In this document: piece by piece, positions 26,739 through 33,768 of the stretch
Position numbering within the stretch: the first letter of the stretch is position 1
Layout of the letters: each line of letters begins with the position of its first letter
Source: Candidatus Sulfotelmatobacter sp.
Lineage (GTDB): Bacteria; Acidobacteriota; Terriglobia; Terriglobales; Acidobacteriaceae
Assembly: GCA_030041215.1 (NCBI GenBank)
Contig: JASHOH010000040.1
Span: 1 to 46,291, forward strand
Length of the DNA stretch: 46,291 bases
Reading direction: 5' to 3'
Position numbers and translations under genes: made by a program
The notes under the pieces: model-generated
Told to the model about the DNA's origin: nothing
The model's input: the letters and a program-made list of their open reading frames with translations, nothing else
Databases searched by the model: none

Positions 26739-27012
26739 TCACCCTCCGCGTTGCAAAACGTGCAGGGAAGGCAAGCAAGGGTCTATAGCAAAGCGCTGGT
26801 CGAGACGAACAAGAAACCCCGTCAAAGGCAGGATAGAGTTCCGAGGCGTTGGGTAGGTTTTTCCGGTTGGCGGTGAGCCCGGAGCCCGAGCAATTGATCG
26901 CGCGCAGCAGCCCGCAAGGGAAGCTCCGTAGCAGGTCAGCAAGGGTCGAACGCGAGCTACTGGCCGAGACGAATGAATCCAACACCACCTCGGAACTCTT
27001 AATTTTTTTTGG
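26701..27012. repeat. Imperfect tandem duplication, unit about 157 bp
   Basis: Both units start with TTTTTCCGGTTGG (26701 and 26858). Both later share AGCAAGGGTC, then GCTGGTCGAGACGAA or the variant ACTGGCCGAGACGAA, and CGAGGCG or CTCGGAAC. The identity is partial, so the copy is old. It overlaps the 3' end of the methyltransferase frame. Confidence 0.7.
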
Positions 27013-27791
27013 CCAGGAATCTGCCTGATCACCCATAGCGCCAGCGCGCGCTTGGCCGCGCATCGCAGCACCCAAAGCAGGCGCCGGAGTTCTTGCGCGA
27101 TCCGTAAGGTGAGCGGCAATTCGATTTTCTCCCGCGCCAAAAATTCCTTCACAGAAATCAGATTCAGCAACTCGCCGCGATGCGCTAGGAAGTAATCGAA
27201 CATCTCGCCGCCACGCTGCTCCTCAACTTTCCACCCCTGTAATAGCTTGCGTCGCTCAGTGGAGGTTTTTCCGTCAACAGTAGTTGCGACTTGCTGCTTT
27301 TTGATGATCCCGCAGCCAAAATCCGAATCTACGGTGTAGTAGTCCAGCTCGGGATGCGACAGAACGAACTGGATGTACGCGCAGTATGTAAGGCCACACC
27401 AGGAACCCCGCCGAAACGATGCGCTGGCCGATTCTCGAAACGGCGGCGAGCAATCGTGGACAACGATGGTACCGCCGGGCTCAAGCAGATGAGAGGCAAG
27501 GTTCAGGTCGCGAAGCGAGCACTCGAATGTGTGATGCGGATCGACGAAGATCAGATCGTAGCGAGCGGCCGGATCGAGCAAGTCGCCGACATGTTCATCT
27601 TCGCTGCGAAACGTGATCTCATGGCCATCGTCGAATTCGGGTGGCGAGTTATACATGATCCGGTGACATCGCTTGAGGCGGCTGCGATCAACGCGCGCAA
27701 AGCGAAATCCGGTGAGAGGCGTGCAGATTTCAAGATAGCTACGATAGCGACGGTGGGCGATCAGCGCATTGACGATTTCAAATTTCTGCAT
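26739..27791 (-). CDS. Class I SAM-dependent methyltransferase-like protein with an aberrant C-terminal tail
   Basis: 350 residues from the ATG at 27791; the reading frame is open to 27932. The core resembles the Methyltransf_24 type: YRSYLEICTPLTG (motif I-like but lacking the usual GxGxG), YDLIFVDPHHTFECSLRDLNLA (motif with the central D), and LLEPGGTIVVHDCSPP. About 110 C-terminal residues (from WVIRQIPGQKKLRV) are basic, Cys/Pro-rich and unlike the core. They coincide with a 157-base tandem duplication, so the frame probably runs on into repeat DNA after an earlier stop was lost. No ribosome binding site is clear at any start. The substrate is unknown. Confidence 0.65.
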   Translation of the reverse strand: MQKFEIVNALIAHRRYRSYLEICTPLTGFRFARVDRSRLKRCHRIMYNSPPEFDDGHEITFRSEDEHVGDLLDPAARYDLIFVDPHHTFECSLRDLNLASHLLEPGGTIVVHDCSPPFRESASASFRRGSWCGLTYCAYIQFVLSHPELDYYTVDSDFGCGIIKKQQVATTVDGKTSTERRKLLQGWKVEEQRGGEMFDYFLAHRGELLNLISVKEFLAREKIELPLTLRIAQELRRLLWVLRCAAKRALALWVIRQIPGQKKLRVPRWCWIHSSRPVARVRPLLTCYGASLAGCCARSIARAPGSPPTGKTYPTPRNSILPLTGFLVRLDQRFAIDPCLPSLHVLQRGG

Positions 27792-28029
27792 CTGGGCAGG
27801 ACGCAAACGGGCTCCAAGGAAATTATGTTTGAGACCGCCGCGCCTGGAACGTGCAAAGTCAGACCTTTGACAGGGTGAATGCCCAAATAGAAACGCGTTC
27901 CGATTCAAGACTTTTCTGGAACCAGAATCCACTCGGCAAGGGCCTAGCGCAAGCTACTGAGCATTGCTGACAATGCGTCCGATTCGACGGGAGTACAGAC
28001 CAGTCGGGTGCGGAGGGCAGAACTGACGT

Positions 28030-28112
28030 AAATAGCTTTGAAAGGGCGCGGCTTCCAGCCGCGCCGACTAAAGCCCGGGAAGCAGACGGGCTTTAGCCCC
28101 TGAGGGGAATAC
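28030..28112. repeat. Palindromic repeat pair GGGCGCGGCTTCCAGCCGCGCC and GGGCTTTAGCCC
   Basis: Two adjacent hairpins, AAGGGCGCGGCTTCCAGCCG and, after a short gap, CGGGCTTTAGCCCCTGAGGG. Related forms lie at 15382-15416, 25393-25405 (partial) and 39734-39770. They are intergenic. Confidence 0.65.
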
Positions 28113-28134
28113 CGACCGCCCAAGAAATCGATTT

Positions 28135-28236
28135 ATGAAACCGCCTGAGCCTCAAAATTCGACTCATGAACTGCTCCCCTTTCTTCTGTGCTTCATATCA
28201 CTGACAATCCTCGCGTTCTTTATGTTTAATGTCTGA
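28135..28236 (+). CDS. Possible 33-residue single-helix membrane peptide
   Basis: ATG at 28135 to TGA at 28234-28236. The sequence starts MKPPEPQNSTHELL and then has one hydrophobic helix, PFLLCFISLTILAFFMF, ending NV. The ribosome binding site is poor (AAGAAA). It ends 28 bases before the CoA-binding gene, in the same direction. It could be a genuine small membrane protein or a leader peptide; chance is not excluded. Confidence 0.4.
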   Translation: MKPPEPQNSTHELLPFLLCFISLTILAFFMFNV

Positions 28237-28264
28237 ATGGGGTGGCGGTTCGGTTGGAGGCAAT

Positions 28265-28771
28265 ATGCCCGCCCAATCTTCATCATCTTTGGAAGTAATC
28301 CAGGATTTTCTCGCCCAGAACAGGATTGCCGTGGCAGGCGTATCCAGAGATCAGAAAAGCTTCAGCGCCCAACTTTTCGATGATCTTTGCCGCCGCGGAT
28401 TTGACGTGGTCCCAGTAAATCCCAACGCTACAGAGATCAACGGACGGCGCTGCTTCGCTCGCGTGCAAGACATCCAACCCCCAGTTGATGCAGCCTTGCT
28501 CATGACCTCGCCCCGCGCGACTGCCGAAGTCGTCAATGATTGCATCGAGGCTGGCATCCGAAGAATCTGGATGTACCGCGCCACGGGCAAGGGTGCCGTA
28601 AGCGAAGCGGCCCTTGCCTGTTGCTGCGAGCACGGAGTGCATGTCGTCCCTGGAGAATGCCCTTACATGTTCCTGCCGAAGACAGCGTGGTATCACGGCG
28701 TTCACAAGTTCATTCGCAAGATCACCGGCGGCTACCCTCAGCACACGCTGTTCCTGGACGGACACCAATGA
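28265..28771 (+). CDS. CoA-binding (YccU-type) Rossmann protein
   Basis: 168 residues covering one CoA_binding_2 domain. The nucleotide-binding start is NRIAVAGVSRDQKSFSAQLF, then GFDVVPVNPNATEINGRRCF, ALLMTSPRATAEVVNDCIEA and RRIWMYRATGKGAVS. The C-terminal part has two cysteines in CCCEHGVHVVPGECPYMF. These proteins bind CoA or a related nucleotide; no reaction is established. The ATG at 28265 has GGAGG 5 bases upstream. The stop codon overlaps the start of the next gene (ATGA), so the two are translationally coupled. Confidence 0.88.
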   Translation: MPAQSSSSLEVIQDFLAQNRIAVAGVSRDQKSFSAQLFDDLCRRGFDVVPVNPNATEINGRRCFARVQDIQPPVDAALLMTSPRATAEVVNDCIEAGIRRIWMYRATGKGAVSEAALACCCEHGVHVVPGECPYMFLPKTAWYHGVHKFIRKITGGYPQHTLFLDGHQ

Positions 28772-29538
28772 GCACCGGCGGACGTTTGGTCATCCTCTGC
28801 GGGCCATCCTGTGTAGGTAAAAGTCCGCTGCACAAGGCTCTCGGCAAGTTTTATCCCGAGCTTCACGACAAGCTGCACAAGCTCGTACTCGTCAACAGCC
28901 GCTCGCCGCGCCCCGGCGAAATCGAAGGCAAAGACTATTACTTCCGCACGCGCGAACAAGTCGAAGCGCTGCGATCTGACAAGCGCTACGCGGTGCTCGA
29001 AGTCCGGGGCGACTTGCAGGCGCTCGATATTCCGGCGCTGGAGTCTCTGCTGGAAAAAGGCGACGTTTTATTCGAGGGCAATCCTTTTGTCGGCCGCGCG
29101 CTGCAAACCCATCCGCAACTCGCAAAAATAGAAAAGCTCAGCGTCTTCATCTCGCCGCTTTCAAAAGAAGAAATCATTTACCTGCAATCGCCCGAGCGAA
29201 ACGTTTCCCTTCCCGATCTTCTCACCGACATCATGCGGCGCAAATTGCTGCGCCGCACCACTCGGCAAAAAACAAATCTGTCAGCGAAAGACCTCGCAGA
29301 CATCGAAACCCGCGCCTCCAGCGCCTACCGCGAGCTCCAGCAGGCATGGCACTTCGATCATGTGATCCCGAATCACGATGGCGAAGACAGTGACAACTGG
29401 GAGGCGTTCTACTACCTGATCGGCGACGCCCGCAAAACGCTGGAAGCTTTTGCCGCGCTGCTGAAGGGCGAAGCTCCGTCAAATGTGGAGAGATGGGACG
29501 AATCTCTTCTGCACACGCCGAAACCGAAGCAAGAATAA
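28768..29538 (+). CDS. Guanylate-kinase-like P-loop protein
   Basis: 256 residues. The N-terminus GRLVILCGPSCVGKSPLHKA is a P-loop close to the GPSGVGKST of guanylate kinase, with S-P in place of S-T after the lysine. SRSPRPGEIEGKDYYF matches the GMP-binding SRxPRxGExxGxDYxF motif. DVLFEGNPFVGRAL and VFISPLSKEEI follow. It is about 50 residues longer than guanylate kinase (about 200), with extra C-terminal helices. The housekeeping gmk is usually placed elsewhere, so this may be a paralogue with another substrate. Start ATG 28768 overlaps the CoA-binding stop. Confidence 0.82.
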   Translation: MSTGGRLVILCGPSCVGKSPLHKALGKFYPELHDKLHKLVLVNSRSPRPGEIEGKDYYFRTREQVEALRSDKRYAVLEVRGDLQALDIPALESLLEKGDVLFEGNPFVGRALQTHPQLAKIEKLSVFISPLSKEEIIYLQSPERNVSLPDLLTDIMRRKLLRRTTRQKTNLSAKDLADIETRASSAYRELQQAWHFDHVIPNHDGEDSDNWEAFYYLIGDARKTLEAFAALLKGEAPSNVERWDESLLHTPKPKQE

Positions 29539-29584
29539 TTTCCGAACCAGCGAAATGGTCCGTGGGCGGGGGAGATCCCTTCGC

Positions 29585-29640
29585 CATTCGGCTCAGGGCA
29601 GGCTCTTCGCTCCGCCTGAAGAACGGCTCCGCTCAGGATG
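29585..29640. repeat. Two dispersed repeats side by side
   Basis: CATTCGGCTCAGGGCAGGCTC (29585-29605) is the inverted GAGCCTGCCCTGAGC element. CTCCGCTCAGGATGACG (29626-29642) is an arm of the CCTGAGCGAAGCG element. Both are intergenic. Confidence 0.6.
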
Positions 29641-29771
29641 ACGCCACAAGAGATGGACGCTAATCCACGTGCTCGCCCTCAGCAAATCCGGTTCCGCTCC
29701 GAGCAATACATCGCGTTCACCGACAACCCAAACGTAAAGCGTCGGCAGCTAGCCCTGATCGGTGGGGTTCA

Positions 29772-30611
29772 TCAAGGCCCGACATTCACCTGCAACGCCG
29801 TTGGCGTCTGCAATCTCTGGCGGTAAATTACGTTTCGCTGCGCGATCTCGCCCACCACATTGACGTAAACCACGTACCCGCCCTTCGGCAATGTGTCTCC
29901 GAAAGGCAACACCATCCCAATCGTTCCTTTTCTGAGCGGAAAATGCTGATAACCGATCTCTGTCGCGCGCCCATTGTCGGCCACGGCCTTCACGTCAAAG
30001 GTCAAGTCCATGTCCTCCGGTGTCGTATTCGAGACCTCGGCGCTACCCTCGATGCGGTTCACATTCACACGCGGCAGGACCTTCCATGCAACCGTAAGCG
30101 CCTCGACCACCTTGATCGTGAATGCTCTCTGCACCGCCTGCTGGGGTTTTCCACTGTCCCGCGCAGCCACAACGAATTGAAATTCCCCGGCGCGCTCTGT
30201 TTCACCATGCAGTGTTCCGTTATCGTCGAGCGTGATGCCGGGCGGCAGCGTGCCGCTCTCCACGCTCCAGTGCAGGGGCGGGACATAATTGCCGCGCGCA
30301 TGGAAGATTACCTGATACGGGCCTTTGGGATACGTTGCCGGCAACTCCGCCGGCTCAATCACCAGACCAGAATCTTGCTGAACCACATCCTGATCGTAGG
30401 CACTCCCATCGGGCACGGCTGCCGTCATGTGATTGCCGATCAAAACAAACAAAAAAGCCGCCAGACAAATTAGAACTTTGCCCCGGCCTCGCGCTCCTGG
30501 GTGTCTCTTATTTTGTGCAAGGAATGTTTCTTGTAAATCAGGATTAATACCGCATTCGATGCGCTTGCGTCGCGCCTGTGCAGGCCATTTTTTGTTGCTG
30601 CGTATCGTCAT
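29772..30611 (-). CDS. Exported protein with a putative-Ig (He_PIG-like) domain
   Basis: 279 residues from the ATG at 30611. A hydrophobic segment VLICLAAFLFVLIGNHM (about 46-62) follows a long basic N-region. A TTG at 30521 (30 residues in) would give a more normal signal peptide. The middle has LHWSVESGTLPPGITLDDNG then TLHGETERAGEFQFVVAARD, a classic putative-Ig (cadherin-like) motif. The C-terminal part is a beta-rich region (SAEVSNTTPEDMDLTFDVKA, GGYVVYVNVVGEIAQRNVIY). The place is probably periplasmic or surface. The partner is unknown. Confidence 0.75.
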   Translation of the reverse strand: MTIRSNKKWPAQARRKRIECGINPDLQETFLAQNKRHPGARGRGKVLICLAAFLFVLIGNHMTAAVPDGSAYDQDVVQQDSGLVIEPAELPATYPKGPYQVIFHARGNYVPPLHWSVESGTLPPGITLDDNGTLHGETERAGEFQFVVAARDSGKPQQAVQRAFTIKVVEALTVAWKVLPRVNVNRIEGSAEVSNTTPEDMDLTFDVKAVADNGRATEIGYQHFPLRKGTIGMVLPFGDTLPKGGYVVYVNVVGEIAQRNVIYRQRLQTPTALQVNVGP

Positions 30612-30802
30612 GAACTGGGAAAGCAATTTCTATCACACCTCTTGCACGCCCGCGATCGCGCCACTTCTAGCGGAATGTAAAGATATGTAACGCTTGTGCT
30701 ACTTCGCGCTACTTTTTTTCTTGTTCCGGGTTTGATGCAACAGAATAGGTATGTGCTAACCTCAAGACATCAGGTGGCCCAGCACCGCTCCCAGGGGGAA
30801 TT

Positions 30803-32479
30803 ATGTCAGTCCGTAGCGCGCTCGTTCTGCTCCTCGCTCTTTCTGCATTCACATTTCTAGCCGCCTGCGGCGGCAGTAGCGGACCCGGCATCACCAAAGG
30901 CCAGTGTCCGCCCAGCGGCTGCTTCAGCAATAGCAACTTGAATGGCACCTATGTCTTCTCTGTCTCTGGCGAAGACCTTGTCACTGGAGCGCCATATGCG
31001 GTTGTGGGCGCCATCAATGCCAATGGCAGTGGCGGCATCACTGGCGGCACGATTGACATGAACGATGCGAGTCTCACATCTGCGGTGATTGCGGCTCCCA
31101 TAAGCAGCGGTGCTTCCTACACCATCGGACAAGACGGACGGGGAGTAATCAGCGGCATCAACTTTGCGGGGAACCCATTCACTCAATCCCTTAGCTTCGA
31201 CTTTGTCCTCCAAAACAGCTTTCACGGCCTCGTGATCGAACGCGATGCCAATGCCACGGGCAGCGGCACTATGGACATCGAGACTGCCGGTACAACGCCG
31301 TCAGGCTCTTACGCGTTTAGCTTCTCCGGCGCTACATTCAGCAACGGCGGGCCTTTCGCCACCGTCGGCAACTTCACCATAACGAGCTCGGGGGTAACCG
31401 GCCTTGAGGACTTCAACGCGAATGGATCGGCCCTCACCAACGGCAATGCCGGTTACCCGCTCACAGGAACCCTTTCGGCGGAGGGTACTGCAACTACTCT
31501 GATCACGAGCTCCTCGTTCAACACTCTCACTTTCGACGTGTTCCCGATTGACTCCAGCCATTTGAAGTTCATTGAGGTGGATTCCACCGCAAACCTTGCG
31601 GGAGATGCATTTACCGAATCCACGACCATGCCGACCGGAAATTTAGCATTCACCCTGGCAGGTGTTGTCTCAAGCACAACCCCATTTGCGGCGGGGGGGA
31701 TCATGGTCACCAGCGGCTCGGGCAGCTCGGGCAATATAGTCACAGGATCAGGCGAGGACTACAATGCCGGCGGCAGCACTTCGAGCGTACCGGACGGGAC
31801 ACCATTCACCGGCACCTATGCCAGCACTGGCGCCGGGTCGACTGGCCGTTTTAGTCTGACTCTTTCAGGCTTCTACCCCGCCCTAACCGGCTTTGTCGCG
31901 TATCCATCCAGCGGTGGCATTTTCCTGCTGGAGACCGACGACGTGGCAATCAACACTGGCGCCGCCTACGCCCAAACCACCACCACAAGCTTTACCTCAT
32001 CTCAGGGCTATGGCCTGAACTTGAGCGGAGAAAACTTCTCGACTAGCACGTTGGCTGAAGTGGACGATATCGCCGAGTTCGCGGCTGCCGCCAGCGGAAC
32101 ATCGTGCACCGAAACGACCACAGGCTCGGTCATAACCAGCGACACCCTGGTCGGCGTAACGGACGAAAACTCTATAATCGAGTCAACCTATGGGCAGGCG
32201 CTCTGTGGCCAATATAGCGGCCCGGATAGTACCGGTCGCGTCGCGTTCCTCTACTACGCGAATACCGTGAATGGTGATGTGAACGGGATCGCGTATACAG
32301 TCGATGGCACGACCTTCCCGTTCATAGAGACCGATACAGCACAGGTTTCCACCGGCGTCTTCTTCGAGCAGAATGCCTCCGCGACGTCTCCTTCGGTAGC
32401 AAAGGCGCACGCTATGTTTGTTCCGCCTTCCTTGATCCGGCCGCACGCTGGCGCGCAGAAGAAGCAAACGCAGAACTAA
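30803..32479 (+). CDS. Repetitive Gly/Ser/Thr-rich lipoprotein, acidobacterial-type family
   Basis: 558 residues. The lipoprotein signal MSVRSALVLLLALSAFTFL ends at the lipobox LAAC (C23), followed by GGSSG. The mature part is built of four or five beta-rich repeats beginning with a motif such as NGTYVFSVSGEDLVTGAPYA, SGSYAFSFSGATFSNGGPFA, TGNLAFTLAGVVSSTTPFAA or GTYASTGAGSTGRFSLTLSG. I recall many paralogues of this kind in acidobacteria, usually with no known function. It is probably surface-exposed. The ATG at 30803 has AGGGGGAA directly upstream. An intrinsic terminator follows. Confidence 0.85.
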   Translation: MSVRSALVLLLALSAFTFLAACGGSSGPGITKGQCPPSGCFSNSNLNGTYVFSVSGEDLVTGAPYAVVGAINANGSGGITGGTIDMNDASLTSAVIAAPISSGASYTIGQDGRGVISGINFAGNPFTQSLSFDFVLQNSFHGLVIERDANATGSGTMDIETAGTTPSGSYAFSFSGATFSNGGPFATVGNFTITSSGVTGLEDFNANGSALTNGNAGYPLTGTLSAEGTATTLITSSSFNTLTFDVFPIDSSHLKFIEVDSTANLAGDAFTESTTMPTGNLAFTLAGVVSSTTPFAAGGIMVTSGSGSSGNIVTGSGEDYNAGGSTSSVPDGTPFTGTYASTGAGSTGRFSLTLSGFYPALTGFVAYPSSGGIFLLETDDVAINTGAAYAQTTTTSFTSSQGYGLNLSGENFSTSTLAEVDDIAEFAAAASGTSCTETTTGSVITSDTLVGVTDENSIIESTYGQALCGQYSGPDSTGRVAFLYYANTVNGDVNGIAYTVDGTTFPFIETDTAQVSTGVFFEQNASATSPSVAKAHAMFVPPSLIRPHAGAQKKQTQN

Positions 32480-32498
32480 GCTCGCACTCTCACTCGAC

Positions 32499-32530
32499 GG
32501 GCGCGGCTTCCGCCGCGCCCTTTCTTTATC
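32499..32530 (+). terminator. Intrinsic terminator after the repetitive lipoprotein gene
   Basis: Stem GGGCGCGGC (32499-32507) with GCCGCGCCC (32512-32520), loop TTCC, then TTTCTTTATC on the plus strand. It is a good rho-independent form and shares its stem sequence with the GGGCGCGGC dispersed repeats. Confidence 0.8.
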
Positions 32531-32622
32531 CGTCTTTAGTTCCGTGACCTTAGTTACCTTTAACAATTCGCCGCCCCTCCCGCACAATGAGTTCCAGCTT
32601 TCTAAGCTTTTGGAGATCAAGC

Positions 32623-33093
32623 GTGCTCTCTCGGCAACTGGCGCGTTTATCCGTCTTCTTGCTCATTAGCGCTTCCCTCGCGTCCGCACGCGATCTCGCT
32701 GTTGTCTCGAATAAGGCGAACAACATCAAGGCGATCACTGTTCCTGACCTGGTAAAGATCTGCAAGGGAGAAAGCAATCGCTGGCCTGATGGCAAGCCGG
32801 TCACCTTGATCATGCGATCACCCACCTCGCCGGGAATGAGGATGGTGCTTGAGAAAATCTACGGCATGTCCGAGAAGGACGTCGCAGAGCTGATCGTTGC
32901 CGCCAATCACGGGCGCGCCAATCATCCGGCTATTCTGGTCGTGGCCGCCGATAACGACGTCATCAATCAAGTTGCGTCACTTCCCGGGGCCATTGGAATT
33001 GTCGACGTCTATTCGATCAATAGCAGCGTTGAGATCCTCAAGCTGGGAGGCAAGTCCCCACTCGAACCGGGCTATCTGCTGCATGGAAATTAG
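32623..33093 (+). CDS. Periplasmic phosphate-binding-like (PBP-like) protein
   Basis: 156 residues. I chose GTG at 32623 because GGAG lies 7 bases upstream and the start then gives a compact signal peptide, MLSRQLARLSVFLLISASLA cut near ASA-R. The ATG at 32587 has no ribosome binding site. The mature domain DLAVVSNKANNIKAITVPDL, WPDGKPVTLIMRSPTSPGMR, VAADNDVINQVASLPGAIGI and SVEILKLGG resembles half of a PstS-type substrate-binding protein. It is too short for a whole two-lobe binding protein. No transporter genes are nearby, so it may serve as a sensor rather than an importer part. Confidence 0.75.
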   Translation: MLSRQLARLSVFLLISASLASARDLAVVSNKANNIKAITVPDLVKICKGESNRWPDGKPVTLIMRSPTSPGMRMVLEKIYGMSEKDVAELIVAANHGRANHPAILVVAADNDVINQVASLPGAIGIVDVYSINSSVEILKLGGKSPLEPGYLLHGN

Positions 33094-33180
33094 CTATCAG
33101 CCATCAGCTCTCAGCCGTCAGGAAAACCAGATTCCACTGAGAACTGAAGGCTGATAGCTGAGAGCTGACAGCTGAAACTG
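33091..33180. repeat. Repeat of AGCTnnnAGC words with inverted arms
   Basis: TAGCTATCAGCCATCAGCTC (33091-33110) and GCTGATAGCTGAGAGCTGAC (33150-33169) are mostly inverted copies of each other and overlap the PBP-like gene stop. Similar word patterns occur at 5444-5475, 23906-23940 and 38907-38945. Confidence 0.6.
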
Positions 33181-33207
33181 GCAATTGGGAACAGGCAACT
33201 GCTTCTT

Positions 33208-33582
33208 ATGGCTGCACCCGGCAAAAAACTCGCACCCGGGAAGCCCACAACCTCCGGGCGCCGTCAACGCCGCTTTCCGCGTTTTGCGGTGGACGCCCGC
33301 ATGCAGGTCCGCATGTTTCAGAGCGGCGAATTCCGCACTTGTTGGGGGCGCTCCACTGAGCTGGGCCAGGACGGAATCGGCGCCACTCTCACCGGCGATC
33401 TCGAGACCGGCGAAATCGTCTCCCTCGAAATTCCTCTGCCTCTCAGCCCCTATCCGCTGAAAGTGCGCGCCATCGTCCGCTACCGCGATGGACTTCGCTA
33501 CGGTTTCGAATTCCTCACCCTCACCGAAAGCCAGCGCGACATGATCTGCCGCGTCTGTGAAATGCTGGCCACCCGGGCCTGA
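33208..33582 (+). CDS. PilZ-domain protein
   Basis: 124 residues. After a basic Gly/Pro N-terminus, the PilZ pattern starts with RRQRRFPRFAVDARMQVRMF (RxxxR as R-R-F-P-R), and the second motif, usually [DN]xSxxG, is STELGQDGIGA. It ends in a strand-rich part with VRAIVRYRDGLRYGFEFL. PilZ domains bind cyclic-di-GMP and control motility, secretion or polysaccharide. The second motif is degenerate here, so binding may be weak. A GGDEF/HD-GYP enzyme lies in the same window (11961-15356), but not in the same operon. A starting ATG follows a weak ribosome binding site. Confidence 0.82.
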   Translation: MAAPGKKLAPGKPTTSGRRQRRFPRFAVDARMQVRMFQSGEFRTCWGRSTELGQDGIGATLTGDLETGEIVSLEIPLPLSPYPLKVRAIVRYRDGLRYGFEFLTLTESQRDMICRVCEMLATRA

Positions 33583-33593
33583 AGGCATTGTGT

Positions 33594-33682
33594 GATTGAG
33601 CGATTGGGTGATCGAGTGATTGAAGATCGGCCGTTCAATCGCTCAATCGCCCGATCACTCAATCACTCAATTTCCCAATCTC
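33594..33682. repeat. Inverted arrays of an 8-base tandem word
   Basis: Left array: GATTGAGC, GATTGGGT, GATCGAGT, GATTGAAG (33594-33625). After 9 bases a right array of the complement follows: TCAATCGC twice, CCGATCAC, TCAATCAC, TCAATTTC, CCAATCTC (33635-33682). The two arrays could form a long imperfect hairpin between the PilZ and histidine kinase genes. Confidence 0.85.
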
Positions 33683-33768
33683 CCCACAATTACTTCTGTA
33701 ACTTTCGAGTAAACATTCGCGCGTTCTACCATCCCTGAGGGCTTAGCTTCAGAGGGGGAACTTTCCAC

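Noticed and set aside
33594-33682. CRISPR array
   Set aside because: Units are 8 bases with no spacers, in inverted orientation.
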